From: Ixodes scapularis
Lineage: Eukaryota > Arthropoda > Arachnida > Ixodida > Ixodidae
NCBI RefSeq assembly: GCF_016920785.2
Contig: NW_024609857.1
Location: 78,117,570-78,181,569, forward strand
Direction of reading: 5' to 3'
DNA: 64,000 bases
The notes beneath the pieces are model-generated. The model was not told the DNA's origin, searched no databases, and saw only the letters and a list, made by a program, of their open reading frames with translations. Below are positions 43,860 through 53,992 of the stretch, piece by piece. Position numbers and translations under genes: made by a program. Every line of letters starts with the position of its first letter. Positions within the stretch are counted from its first letter, which is position 1.

Positions 43860-46800
43860 CTAAACAGAGAACGTATGTGGGAGCACATATTTTTCAAAGA
43901 AAGATGAAGCTCTTTCAACTACATCCTGAAAGTAGTCTTCATCAAATTCTACTTTGATGCAGACATTGTCGTGCTCGCTAATGTAGACAAACAAGTCACC
44001 GTGCCTGACTCCTGCGAGACGCATCTGCATTTGCACCTGGCAGAAACAGGTCGTCGTGCGCTTCAGATTCTCGCCTGGAACATTGTCTTTGGTTTTTTCC
44101 ATATTTTCCTGTAGGAACTTGTTCATGATCTCAGGGCATTTAACCTCGAGGATGCGCTTTGGGCAGCAAATGCACTCCACTAGACCATCTGGGCTGGCAC
44201 CAATGTATGGTCGTCCCTCCATAACATGCAGGCCACACTCTCTCACCACTAAATTCCCATGCGCTGCATACTTTGTTTTGAAGCACTCTTTCGCAGTGCC
44301 TTCCGTTTCACTGCCACGACGCATTGAGGGCGTTCGGACGTTTGTTTGACGCATAATCTTCTTCAATAGGGGCCTCACGTCATGAGGGCCCATCTTTGTT
44401 CTGAGCGTTTTCACCCTCGTATACACACTGTACGCAATGGATGCGGTAATCATGCCCACCCTGTGGCGCATCCAGAGATTCGATTTCTGTTGCTCCCGTG
44501 TCGAGAACTCAATTTCTTTGACGTCCTTGGCACCCTTGCTCTCGTGTAGGTGCTGGAGGACGTCCTGTAGTTGCAGCCGTTTGCCGCTGCTCCCAGCAAG
44601 TTTGCTCAATTCATCCAAAGAGCCCATCAGGGTTAAATCGCTGGGTCCAGGCTCTGAGGTGGTGTCGAAGTCCATGGTAGCTTCCACGGCTGCAACGTAA
44701 TACAGTATTACTATCTATAAAACATATCCCAAATTACTCACTGTGCCCAAACCAAAATGCATGCTTGTCAAAACTGAAATGTGTGCAACCCAAGCATATA
44801 CATGCATTTTGTGAATGGTAGTAATCGAAAAAAAAAACACTTTCACAGATAGCAAACCTTAGAAAATAAAGTTTCTTCTCTGCTCCAGTCATAATGTTTC
44901 CAAGCTAAGTGAGCCGACCGGAACATTGCAAATGATTGGAGCCTGCTTGTGGCTAAGCATATGAGTTAGCAATGGTACACTAAGTGCAGAGCATGAAATA
45001 AGATCAGAAAGACATATAAACCTCGAAGAGACAACCGCCAATCTACTAAAGGTTGTGTCTCACCATTAAAGCAACTGCTTAACTTCATTATTATTATTAT
45101 AACTTTGTTCGCAAACATAGGTGAGACATGATTTTAGCATTCGTGTCTCATTGCGGCAACAGCAATTATCAGGTAGCACGCTGTCGCCCGACATCCAGCT
45201 TTCATAACTTAATTTCTGTCACCAAACAAAATTCTACTGCACTGCACTGCGAGCTTGCTGTCATCTTGTCTGTCTACCTCAGTTTGTGCTTCTTGCGCAG
45301 GGGGTAGCGGTGATGTCAGAACGCCGAGCCCTGATTGGCTGATTGCGACCCCCTATCTGAGCTTCGTCTGTTCCTTCGCAACGTTGTCTGCGTCTGTCTT
45401 ACCTTTCCTGTGACTTTCGGAAGTCCTGGTCTTTACGAGCGAGCTCGACTTCGCCTTTCAGAAAGGGCAGACGAAGTAACTCAAGCGGTGCGTTGTTTTT
45501 GTCCAACAACTAGCAGACGCACATCAAGGAGAGAAGTCAAAGGACTCACTGGCGAGGTGTCCCGAGGCACCAAGGTTTGTTTGCTAAGAACCGAGAGTGA
45601 GGGTGGTTAGTGTCCACAAGTTCCCTCCCAAATACTTTTCCCCTCCTTTCATGTGCAGCGAGACTCCTCACTCTTTAACGGCGTCGGCGGGTTGGCGCAG
45701 TTAACGCCGTCTGCTAGTCAAAGCGATGGCTGCTTTACCTTTCCTACGACTGTCAGAGATTCACCGCTTTTTCACCGGCGAGAAAGCGGCCTTCAAGAAA
45801 GGCGAAAGGAAATACCTTAAAGGATACGTCCTTTCTTTCGAGGTGAAGGATTTCACTCTCGTTGCGAATGTCCAGGCGTCGTTTAAAAATTGTAGCTACG
45901 CGGTAAAGATGACGCTCTCCGATCAAGGTGACATTTTAGAGAGTCACTGTGAGTGCCGTCGCGGGGCCGCAAAGTGAAGCCACATGGTGGCTACCACACT
46001 TTACGCGGCTCTAAATGGACTGCCCAAGATGGACCTTCCACAGCAATGGCTGCAATGCCCCAAGAGCAGCATGCCGCGGTAGGTCGCTCGCTCAGGTAAG
46101 AAGTAAACACCATGTTCATTGCTATGTTAAAACGTTTAGTTGCACGAGTTTCGTGAATGGTACCTCGCGTTTAATGAGTTGTTCAAAGATAATCAGCTAA
46201 AGACAGATGAAAGCTGATGTAGTGACTGCAAATAAACAAATACGGCTGTGCAATCGGTACTGTGAGCGCATCATAGCCCAAAAGTGCTCGATCGCTGCTT
46301 GTCGTCACAACTTCCTCGCTCGACTAAAAGGCTGTTGTCAGGTAGCATATTGGGATACGTATGTGTGGCGTTAACCCAGGTGGTAAAAGTTTGAAAACCT
46401 GTGCTAATCTGTGAAAGAGAATCCGAGCAAGATCGATGGAGCTACCCGAGCGGCGTCGAACCTATTGCGGAAGTTATGTCGTAGACTCGTTGACACCAAG
46501 AAGTAATTATTGTTATAATGCAATTAAATGCAAAGGCGCAAGCGAGCTGGACAAGAAGGATGAAAATAATCCTAAGAAAAGGGGAGCAAAAGGGACAAAG
46601 GACAAACACTTTTTTTTTTCTTTGAAGGCCGTGATCTCGCGGGTGAAAAAGTGGTGAATCTCCGACAGACGCAGGAAAGGTGAAGCAGCCATCGCTTTGA
46701 CTAGCAGAGAATGTTAACTGCGCCAACCCGCCGATGCCGTTAAAGAGTGAGGAGTCTTGCCGCACACGAAAGGAGGGAAAGAGTATTTGGGCGGGAACTT

Positions 46801-49800
46801 GCGGACTCTAGCCACCCTCAGTCTCGGTTCTAAACCTCGGCGCCTCGGGACACCTCGCCAGTGAGCCCTTTGACTTCTCTCCTCGATGCGCGTCTGTTAT
46901 ACTTCGTTTCAGCTTAGGTCCGAGCGTAGCCGATGTTATGAGCTGAAGGGCCAATCAAACGGCGCAAAAAGTACAGTGTTATGGCGTGCTCTCTGCGCGT
47001 TATAGGACTAACCGGCGGAGAAGCACGCACAGACAGACGGCGAATACCAGCTGATCCTATCAACTGCAGAGAGCATGCCATGACGTTGTGCCTCTTTTGC
47101 TGTTTGATTAGCCCTTCGGCTCATAACATCGGCCAAACTCGGACCTAAGCTGAAATGAAGTATAATTGTTAGACGAAAACAACGTACCGCTCGAGTTATT
47201 TCGCCTGCTCTCTCTAAAAGGCGAAGTCGAGCTTGCTCGTAAAGACCTGCACTTCCGAAAGTCGCAGGAAAGTTAAGACAGACGCAGACGACGTTGCAAA
47301 GGAGCAGACGACGCTGCAAAGGAGCAGATGACGCTCAGAAGGGGGGTCGCGATCAGCCAATCGGGGCTCGGCGTTCTGATGCCACCGCTACCCCCTGCGC
47401 AAGAAGCAGACAAACTTGCCCTCCGCATAAGCTGTAGATTGTTTGCTACCCAAGCAGCAAGACTTCTCAAGGATTAAACAGTGACAACAGTGTTTCATCT
47501 GCTTTTGCGGAAAGTTTTGGAGCTCGGGAAACCCCAGAGAGCACACCGGTCGACGCCTGTATACCTAGTAATCCAGCTTGAGAAGCTATGCACTAGCATT
47601 TGCGGTGATTCTCTGGTCTTACATCTATACCGAATATACGAGGAGCTAGAGTCCACCTTATCAGCATATTTTTCTGTCGCACGGCACCCAGTTCAACCAA
47701 CATAGTTTACAGCAATGACTGCTGGACAGCCAGTCAGTGTGAAATCAATAACAGCTTTTAGCAATGTCTGCTTTTTACCTTTCTTATGTACTTTACGATC
47801 ACTCATGTTTGATGTTCAGCTATCAAACACACCGGAAGTAATACACGTTTCGGAGTACAGCCTTTGGGTGCTGCCATCTTCTTGGCTGGGGTGCGCTTCA
47901 AGGGATGCCATGATCCAATCACCATAGCCTTAGTGAGGCATCGTAATCAGAATATGGCATGCCCCATGCATACCCCAGCTAACAAGACGCTGGTACCCAG
48001 AGGCCCTGCTCGCAAACGTGTGTAGGCTGCCCTAAAGAAATCAGCAACACCAGTCTTGATTAATTGTCACAAAACTATGGCCAGCATCATCATTCATGTT
48101 TCCACTTTGCCTTTCAAGCGTGGCATTGCCTCACAACCTTTCTTGCATAAACATCACCGTTTGGAGACAGTTTAGTAGGCGTAACATGATATATCTAAAT
48201 TACCCACACTTTTTATTTTAATGATAGCCTGCCTAACTGACCTGCTCAGCGGCACATCTATATATTTATTTATTTGTGGAATATAGGCAACCAGGGCCTA
48301 TACAGAGAAATCGTTAGGAAAGTAAGATAATCGCCAAACACTTTACCGATAAATATGCCTGTGTACTATAAAATAAAATTTGTTAGCCTACCGACCTGGC
48401 AAGACGCATCATGCGCCATCATTATTTACCTGTTAGCACACCAGAAGCGTTTACATAATACATGAACTGTTATTGCATAGGTATGCCATGTTCCTATCCT
48501 GCACCGTGACGGTTGTCAGTCAGCACGTTTACCGACCGTTGCTGAGCATGTGCTACTATCCTTGTGCTTACAGTTTTAGGCTAGTTAGAGTGCGCAAATT
48601 GTGAATGATGCCTCAGAAAACTGCTCCAGACACAACAATATTGTAAATACGTAGCATGTTTATCGAGCGTCCCACTACTTGTCTAACGCATTCTTTTCAT
48701 GCAAGACTGAAGTCTCAGACACATGCTCGGCTCTAATTAATTTAACTGTGTGCGCATACCTTCTTCGACTGCAGCTTCAAAATGCATTTTCGCGGCTGAC
48801 CGATGTCCTACATCCTTCAGAAGCCTTTCGAGGACGTGCCCCTGGAGTTGAGGAGTCTCTTTGGCCTTTACCTGGGGGAAAAAAAAAGCACAAATGGATG
48901 TCAGGGATCAAGATGCAGATACTTGCCATGCAGACACCCAGGGTGTCTGCATGGGTTTATTTCTAAACAATGCGAGACGAGCGATCCAATACACCAACTC
49001 GTGTTTACAAACAAACCGGAGCGCCCCTAGCGGACACCACCGGCGCTGAGCATGCGCGATGGGGGTGTCGGCAAGAAGCTCGCCGTCGACCATACACAAA
49101 CCGTTGAAATGCAATGTTGTCGGCGTCGGTATGAGTCCCCCTGCCTTTTTTCGCGTTCGAAATGTTGATTCCACGTCTTCCTGGCGATGTCTGACTACTT
49201 GAAGAGCGTCAGCAAAATTACCGAGGCTCGTTACACCGCAAAACTTTGCGTGAATAGTGTGACATCTGGCGCTTCATTCCGCGTGGACGCCGCAGTATGT
49301 ATGCTAAAGCCTGATTCGCATGATGCGATTTCGCTCGCAATTTTCAGTGGCGACGCCGCTCAGGCTGCAAAAGCGTGAACCGTAGCCGAGATAGCCGACG
49401 TCGATACTGAAATTCGCAAGCAGAACCGAACCAAGTGAATTAGGGATAACAAGTCGGTGATGGCCACTGGTAACAATGATCAACATCTTTTTGTATGTAC
49501 TGTTTACATCGAGCCTGCTTACCAACCTTCAAATTTAAGTCTTTTCAGGCCTGCACTTACTTCTTATCGCAAGTACAGGGCCAACATTTGTTCTACGGGC
49601 CAGCGTCATCTAAGAGAGCAGACGACAAGCAGAAACGTTTGAAAGAGCAGACGACAATTCGAACCATCAGGGGGACGTCTGAACTTGAAGGCGCACTGAA
49701 CGTAGTCCGTAGGTGGTTCGCATAACTTGACGGTTTTCTGGCGTTCATGTTGAAACAAAGCAAATAAATCTGATGACCACAAGTATTCGTGAATTCAACT

Positions 49801-52800
49801 CAAAGTGCGTCCCGCCCAAGCAATCGTTGTCCGACGGCGTATGCTTTTCCCTTTTCACGGCATATATACAGATCCTCGGACAAACCGAGCACGTGAAAAC
49901 TGTCCTTCAAATCTTTCTCAACACTTTTGGTACGGCCCCAGTCGCAGCGTTTTGACAAGAAGGCAGGTTTTTGTCTGGTTCCCTTCAAACCAATGCAGAT
50001 ATACACATCTGGCATGGGGGCTTCTGCCCACAGCCCCAGACTGGAAATGCGACCGGTGCGCCACCACCGCGCCACGACATAACAGAGATGAGTTTGTGTA
50101 TAGACATTCAGCATAGAGGAGGCGATACTTAAGCATTCTTTCTGGACCAGAACTGTTACATAAATGCGATAGCCAACATGAAATAGTGACATCTTAAGGA
50201 CCTGTCATATTGAAGAAACAGTTGGAGAACTTGGCCCATCAACACAGGGTAACATATTTTCAGGGACCCTACCACATTGCAGCAACGGTCCGAAAACATG
50301 TCACTGCCGCCCGGCCACCATTTTTGCCAACTTGCCCTCTGACACAGAGAGCACCTTGTCGAGCGGTGCTGACAGTGCAGCGAACACTCTACCATTTTTT
50401 ATGTTTATTTTGTCTTGTGTGTTCTGTGGCACTGCTGAAAATCGACTTCTACAAAGTGCAAAGGGCAAAATCTACTATGATATGTAGGCACGTTGCCCGA
50501 GGAAGGGGGCGGGGAGAAGAAAAGGGGTGCCACGCAACCCCCCCCCCCCCCCCCCCTGCTGTCCCCAGCTTTGCTGGGGCCTTCTATCCCGTCTCCCATA
50601 TCACATTTTTTCATAGGTGCCCCCTCCCCTTGTCCAAAACAAAACCCTGGCTATGTGCCTGACAATATGGCTTCCAGTAATGCTTAAACGGGCCCTCCAG
50701 AGCGTTCTGCGATGGTCTATTTATGGCGGTAACTCAATCTACAGGCCCTAAGGACCTTAAAAATCATAAGATTACGGCAATGCGCGGTGGATTTCCCTAT
50801 TAAAATTGCTATCAAAGTCCCCGGCAGGCCCACCTTTCTGAGATGACCCCGAAAAACGGGAGGGGCATCTCTTTACGTGTCAGCCAATAGCAAGCGAAGG
50901 ATTCCGGCGTCACTGTGCGTCACCAACGCGGCCGACCACCGACCCGCGGAGGAATCTCTCCGAACTTTGTGCTCGGCAGCCGTCGTTCGTCGCACCGTCG
51001 CGCTGCTACTGCAATATGCAGTCGCATTCCACAAATGACAAGGAAAAGTTTAACTCGTTGATGAGGAAGGATCGTAAAGCTGGCTTCGGAGTCGGGATCC
51101 ACGGGAAGAAGGAACACGTGTCCCGCAAACGCACGCCTGCAGACGCCCCGGGTGGCAGACGAGCCGATGAGCCGACGCATCACCCCCTAGAAACAAGCTT
51201 GCGGGGAGAAAACAGTTCGCTGGTTTTGGAGCGATAATTGCGGACTATGTTTCCCGCACCGCAATCAGTTTACGTTTTTCTCAAACTCTAATTTACAACG
51301 AGCTTAAAAAGTGTTGCAATAATAATGTTCGCATTCACCGCGAGATGCAGCATTTCCATTGGTCAAGTTTTAGCGATGGGCAGGGAATGGGGAATTGTCT
51401 TCCAAGAGAAAATAGTCCCGATATATTTCTTCTGCCATCTGCTTAATAAACGGTTATGTAATCTAAAACTTTGTATACATATTAACTTGCACCTACTACG
51501 CAATATAACAACATAAACAGACGATCGCAGAAAGCTCCGGAGGGCCCCTTTAACGCTTAGAAATATCACCATAAATATTTTTCTGTCCGTTATTTCTTAA
51601 GATCGCTCTTCATACGCAGATAAAGCTATCCGTTTTCTCGTTGCCCCGTAATTTGTACGGCCACAGACCTAGGCGATACAAGTTGCTGCTCTTTTGGTTA
51701 CCAAAAACTGTCGCACCGAGAACATTACTGTTGCCATTCATGTCAAGCTGTCATTTATCCAATGCGACACGACTGTTGAGCAAGAGAGCCAACGGCTTGC
51801 AAGTTGACAGATTGCTGGCAAAAATTCTGTGTTGATGTCGTCACTATGTTTCGGTCAAGACTTGTAAACATATGAACAGAGAGCTAAGGCGGAAACAAGC
51901 CGGTGGTGGTTGAATATGAAGCACGACACAACATAGAGGGAAACCCCCAATGTTGTCTATTGTTTCCCCAGCATCAGGATTTTTAGTTTGTCTTGATTAG
52001 CTTACTTTCTTTGCGCAAGGTAGGTCAACCATCATTCTTGGCTCATATTTCTCCATGACGAGCTCCTTTTGCACTTTGCCCCACTTCTGAGGCTGGTCGG
52101 TTGGCGATAGCTGTTCGAACGTTCTTGCAGCGTTGATGTGAAGTAAAACAGCCACAATGTGCTTGCACTTGTAGTTTCTGCAATAAGAGAAGACCCAACA
52201 AAACAGACGGCTTTGAGAGATGCAAAGAGTATATTTCGAAAATATTTCACCACAGCCACTAAAGAGGTAAGCTAGGCGAGTCCCCTGCCGCAATTAGCAT
52301 GATGTAAACATGGCACTTATGTTTGGGCGCATAAACGTAAAAGCAGTTGTTTATGAAATACTAGCATAAATAATCCAGATGTGTTAGCCGCTCAACTAAA
52401 TTAAGCACCCTCGCGCGAAAGGGCTAGCTCTTCGAAATGTGTTGCCTTAAGTTTAATATTTGGAACGAAGAATATGTGCCGATACGACAAGCAGCCAAGA
52501 CTAGCGAAATCCGATGCTTATTCAGATCCCGTTAAAACCTTCACTTTCTTAGCCACAATTTCTGGCGAGAAGGGTACAGGGGTCGGACACTAAATTTTGA
52601 CAGTGTTCTGGCCTCTAGTAGACAGAAATAATACTTCTGAGATATTAAGTTTTGCGAATTTTTGAGATCGCGAAATTCACGAAAATTAAAGGAACACGAA
52701 TATGAAGGATTTCACAGGCTCTTTTTATGGAAACAAAGTTATGTTACTTCAGATCACTGTAAAAATCGAGCGTGTGGTTTGGCTCGTGGCAGAGAAGATC

Positions 52801-53249
52801 GGCCCGGCCCGAAACATACCCTGCCTTGCAAGTGCAGCTAGCTTGGTCGACCTCCGACCTGCAGACGGCGACTTTCACCTCGTGCGGGGCGCCAGAGATT
52901 GCGGATGTTTGTAAAACAAACGCCAGGAATGTGTAGCAGTCGCCGCGGGCCGTTTCAACGGCGCACTCAACGACGTGGCCAGCGTAGTACACATCCTCGG
53001 CCTCGATGAGGCACCAACTTGTCTCGCAGGCCTTGTCCACATACCGATTAATGCTGCTCACCGGCAGCGCAACTGCAAAGGAAAATTATTAGCGCACCGG
53101 TTACCGAGGTCGCTCAGACCACGAACGCTACACCGTTCCTACGCCAAGTATTTTCAGTCGGTGGGCGCGTTCCGCGCGCAGCGGAGAGCTGGGAACTAAG
53201 AACGAGCTTACTTACCCGTAACTCGATCTCTGGTGTGTCCGTCGTCCAT
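43860..53249 (-). CDS. SWIM + YqaJ-type nuclease gene of ISL2EU element (spliced, large introns)
   Basis: Minus-strand exons: 53249-53216 (MDDGHTRDRVT), 53072-52820, 52177-52006, at least one not located, and 44689-43860. The first two junctions have good GTAAGT/GTATGT donors and pyrimidine-rich acceptors and keep phase. Splicing exon 2 to 3 joins CTCKAG to NYKCKHIVAVLLHI, completing a SWIM zinc finger (CxC...CxH); then LSPTDQPQKWGKVQKE. The last exon is the YqaJ/lambda-exonuclease fold: LWMRHRVGMITAS (71-83), GSETE (E127), YIGASPDGLV (D167), ILEVKCP (E181, K183) and CQVQMQM. This is the accessory protein of ISL2EU elements; its role is thought to be nucleolytic but is unproven. Exon 3 ends in phase 0 while the last exon needs one leftover base, so an exon is missing from the model or lost. 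Confidence 0.75.
45726..46095 (+). pseudogene. SWIM-domain first exon of a YqaJ-family gene
   Basis: The frame starts MAALPFLRLSEIHRFFTGEK and continues through VQASFKNCSYAVKMTLSDQG to ILESHCECRRGAAK. A TGA then stands where the third SWIM cysteine codon (TGC) is expected; the reading goes on as SHMVATTLYAALNGLP. The exon ends at CTCAG with a GTAAGA donor at 46096. The stop at a zinc ligand makes it non-functional. The unrelated leader (LPFLRLSEI versus MDDGHTRDRV) shows it is not an exon of the surrounding nuclease gene. Confidence 0.8.
46640..46704 (-). pseudogene. Truncated inverted copy of the SWIM exon start
   Basis: Minus strand from the ATG at about 46695-46704 reads MAASPFLRLSEIHHFFTREI, then TAFK, before degenerating into a poly-A run. 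It pairs with the plus-strand copy at 45726 and defines the foldback. Confidence 0.75.
46900..47162. mobile_element. TA-flanked foldback MITE (263 bp)
   Basis: The ends TACTTCGTTTCAGCTTAGG and CCTAAGCTGAAATGAAGTA are inverted. Complementarity continues through GCCGATGTTATGAGC for about 95 bases per arm. TA dinucleotides flank it (46898-46899, 47163-47164). The other arm of the enclosing foldback (45510-45520) is uninterrupted and shows the empty site, so this is a later insertion. The TA target suggests a Tc1/mariner-type mover. Confidence 0.85.
47441..48249. other. Intronic DNA, nothing recognised
   Basis: Only short frames (47481-47705, 47715-47927) without a family. It lies inside the inferred large intron of the nuclease gene. 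Confidence 0.4.
48250..48330 (-). mobile_element. LINE 3' tail remnant
   Basis: On the minus strand CTGTATAGGCCCTGGTTGCC leads into AAATAAATAAATATA, the style of a 5'-truncated CR1/L2-like LINE tail. Compare the LINE A tail near 18007-18060. Too short to assign to a family. Confidence 0.5.
48331..50683. other. Intronic DNA with weak exon-like pieces
   Basis: Nothing certain. 48700-48890 (+) has a pyrimidine-rich stretch ending GACTGCAG before an open segment. 49000-49380 is GC-richer with an ATG at 49187 (MSDYLKSVSKITEARYTAKL). 50192-49800 (-) is open for 130 codons without a recognisable domain. A missing nuclease exon may lie here, but I could not fix it by phase. 50530-50549 is a C-run. 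Confidence 0.35.
48926..48954. repeat. Perfect 29-bp palindrome
   Basis: CCATGCAGACACCC, one central A, then its exact complement. Isolated; no element ends recognised nearby. Confidence 0.85.
50688..51549. mobile_element. TTAA-flanked DNA element (862 bp)
   Basis: TTAA at 50684-50687 and 51550-51553. The ends are inverted repeats of about 38 bases: ACGGGCCCTCCAGAGCG... and AGGGGCCCTCCGGAGCT... read inward, both followed by TTCTGCGAT(G/C)GTCT(A/G)TTTATG. A GC-rich core (50880-51240) has a 73-codon frame (MQSHSTNDKEKFNSLMRKDR) of unknown meaning. No transposase, so it is non-autonomous. The TTAA target points to piggyBac-like or Kolobok machinery. Confidence 0.82.
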
Positions 53250-53433
53250 GAGGCAGCACGGAACAAATCCGGACCCGATTCCTGCTCGAAATTTTCACAA
53301 AAGTCGACCGCCTCGCGAAACCACGAAGAAAAACAAAACCATCGTCGAATAAACAGACGAGAAAGGATCTACCGCACCGAATACCGAAGCAGCCTGCCGC
53401 GTACGACGTACACAAGCCGAGCCGGGGAAAATT

Positions 53434-53502
53434 CGCTCCTCGGCGTGATGTCACTTCGACTGGCCGTGAGAGGGCGCCACCCGAAGTTCTCGGGGCTAAT
53501 AG
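53434..53502 (-). repeat. Right terminal inverted repeat of ISL2EU element
   Basis: Read inward on the minus strand it starts CTATTAGCCCCGAG and contains GGCGCCCT, GAAGTGACATCACG and CCGAGGAGCG, paralleling the left end. It lies about 185 bases upstream of the nuclease gene's start codon. Confidence 0.75.
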
Positions 53503-53650
53503 ACGAAAGTTACACGAGCAAACTAAAATGCTGTCTCAAAAAAAAACAATATATGAAACGGCACGGTCACCTGTGTTGTTTTCTGCGGCATGCATGAGTC
53601 AGACCTGGAAGGGAGCAATGATAAACCTAGAAATAAAAAAGAAATACCAT

Positions 53651-53653
53651 GAA

Positions 53654-53748
<95 letters not shown>

Positions 53749-53762
53749 TTATATATATATAT
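53651..53762. repeat. (ATCT)n and (TA)n microsatellite
   Basis: About 24 copies of ATCT run from 53651 to about 53748 and pass into TATATATA to 53762. Frames through it are artefacts. Confidence 0.97.
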
Positions 53763-53925
53763 ACGGCAGGAAAACGCACTTGAGACGGTTGGTGGAGTTT
53801 TTAAAACATATTATTCGTAAAGTTCGTTGACGTTTCGGCCTGACAGACGGTCGTTGGAGTTTTAAAAACTCCAACAACCGTCTCAAGTGCGTCTTTTCTG
53901 CCGTATATACCTTTCGTCATCCGGC
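53761..53925. repeat. Penelope-end foldback next to microsatellites
   Basis: ATACGGCAGGAAAACGCACTT...TGGAGTTTTTA is followed about 55 bases later by its complement (TAAAAACTCCAACAACCG to TGCCGTATAT). The spacer holds GTTGACGTTTCGGCCTGACA, whose complement ends GGCCGAAACGTCAAC, the conserved string at Penelope-type 3' ends. The CUGANGA box is absent, so no ribozyme core is called. Confidence 0.7.
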
Positions 53926-53933
53926 GCTCCGTT

Positions 53934-53934
<1 letters not shown>

Positions 53935-53987
<53 letters not shown>

Positions 53988-53992
53988 TATAT
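53935..53992. repeat. (TC)n(TA)n microsatellite
   Basis: TCTCTC... from about 53935 passes into TATATA... from about 53956 and abuts the left end of the 53993-57568 transposon, whose target duplication ATAT is part of it. Confidence 0.95.

Larger units (their letters stand above)
45280..47440. mobile_element. Foldback fragment of a second SWIM/YqaJ element family
   Basis: About 470 bases at 45280-45775 are repeated in reverse complement at 46650-47440 (the latter enlarged by a MITE). Shared marks are TTCTTGCGCAGGGGGTAGCG, CTGATTGGCTGAT, CGACTTCGCCTTT and TTAACGGC(G/A)TCGGCGGGTTGG. Each arm runs into the same start codon and MAA(L/S)PFLRLSEIH. So two 5' ends of one nuclease-gene family face each other, as in a non-autonomous foldback derivative. 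It sits in the large intron of the host element's nuclease gene. Confidence 0.75.
39303..53502. mobile_element. ISL2EU-type DNA transposon, 14.2 kb, two genes
   Basis: The left end reads CTATTAGCCCCGAG at 39303 and the right end reads the complement, finishing at 53502. Further in, both ends share GGCGCCCT, GAAGTG and TGAC(G/A)TCACG(G/C)CGAGGAGCG. Just inside each end a gene starts and points inward: a THAP-DDE transposase (+, from 39449) and a SWIM-YqaJ nuclease gene (-, from 53249). This gene pair in this arrangement is characteristic of ISL2EU elements (PIF/Harbinger/IS5-related). The interior has swollen with nested repeats, mainly in the nuclease gene's intron. No certain TSD is visible; the flanks are GTA on the left and ACG on the right. 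Confidence 0.82.

Noticed and set aside
53651..53748. CRISPR-like regular repeat
   Set aside because: It is a simple ATCT microsatellite without spacers, in eukaryotic sequence.
53528..53830. Frame through the ATCT microsatellite (repeated LSIYLSIY)
   Set aside because: Pure tetranucleotide repeat translation.
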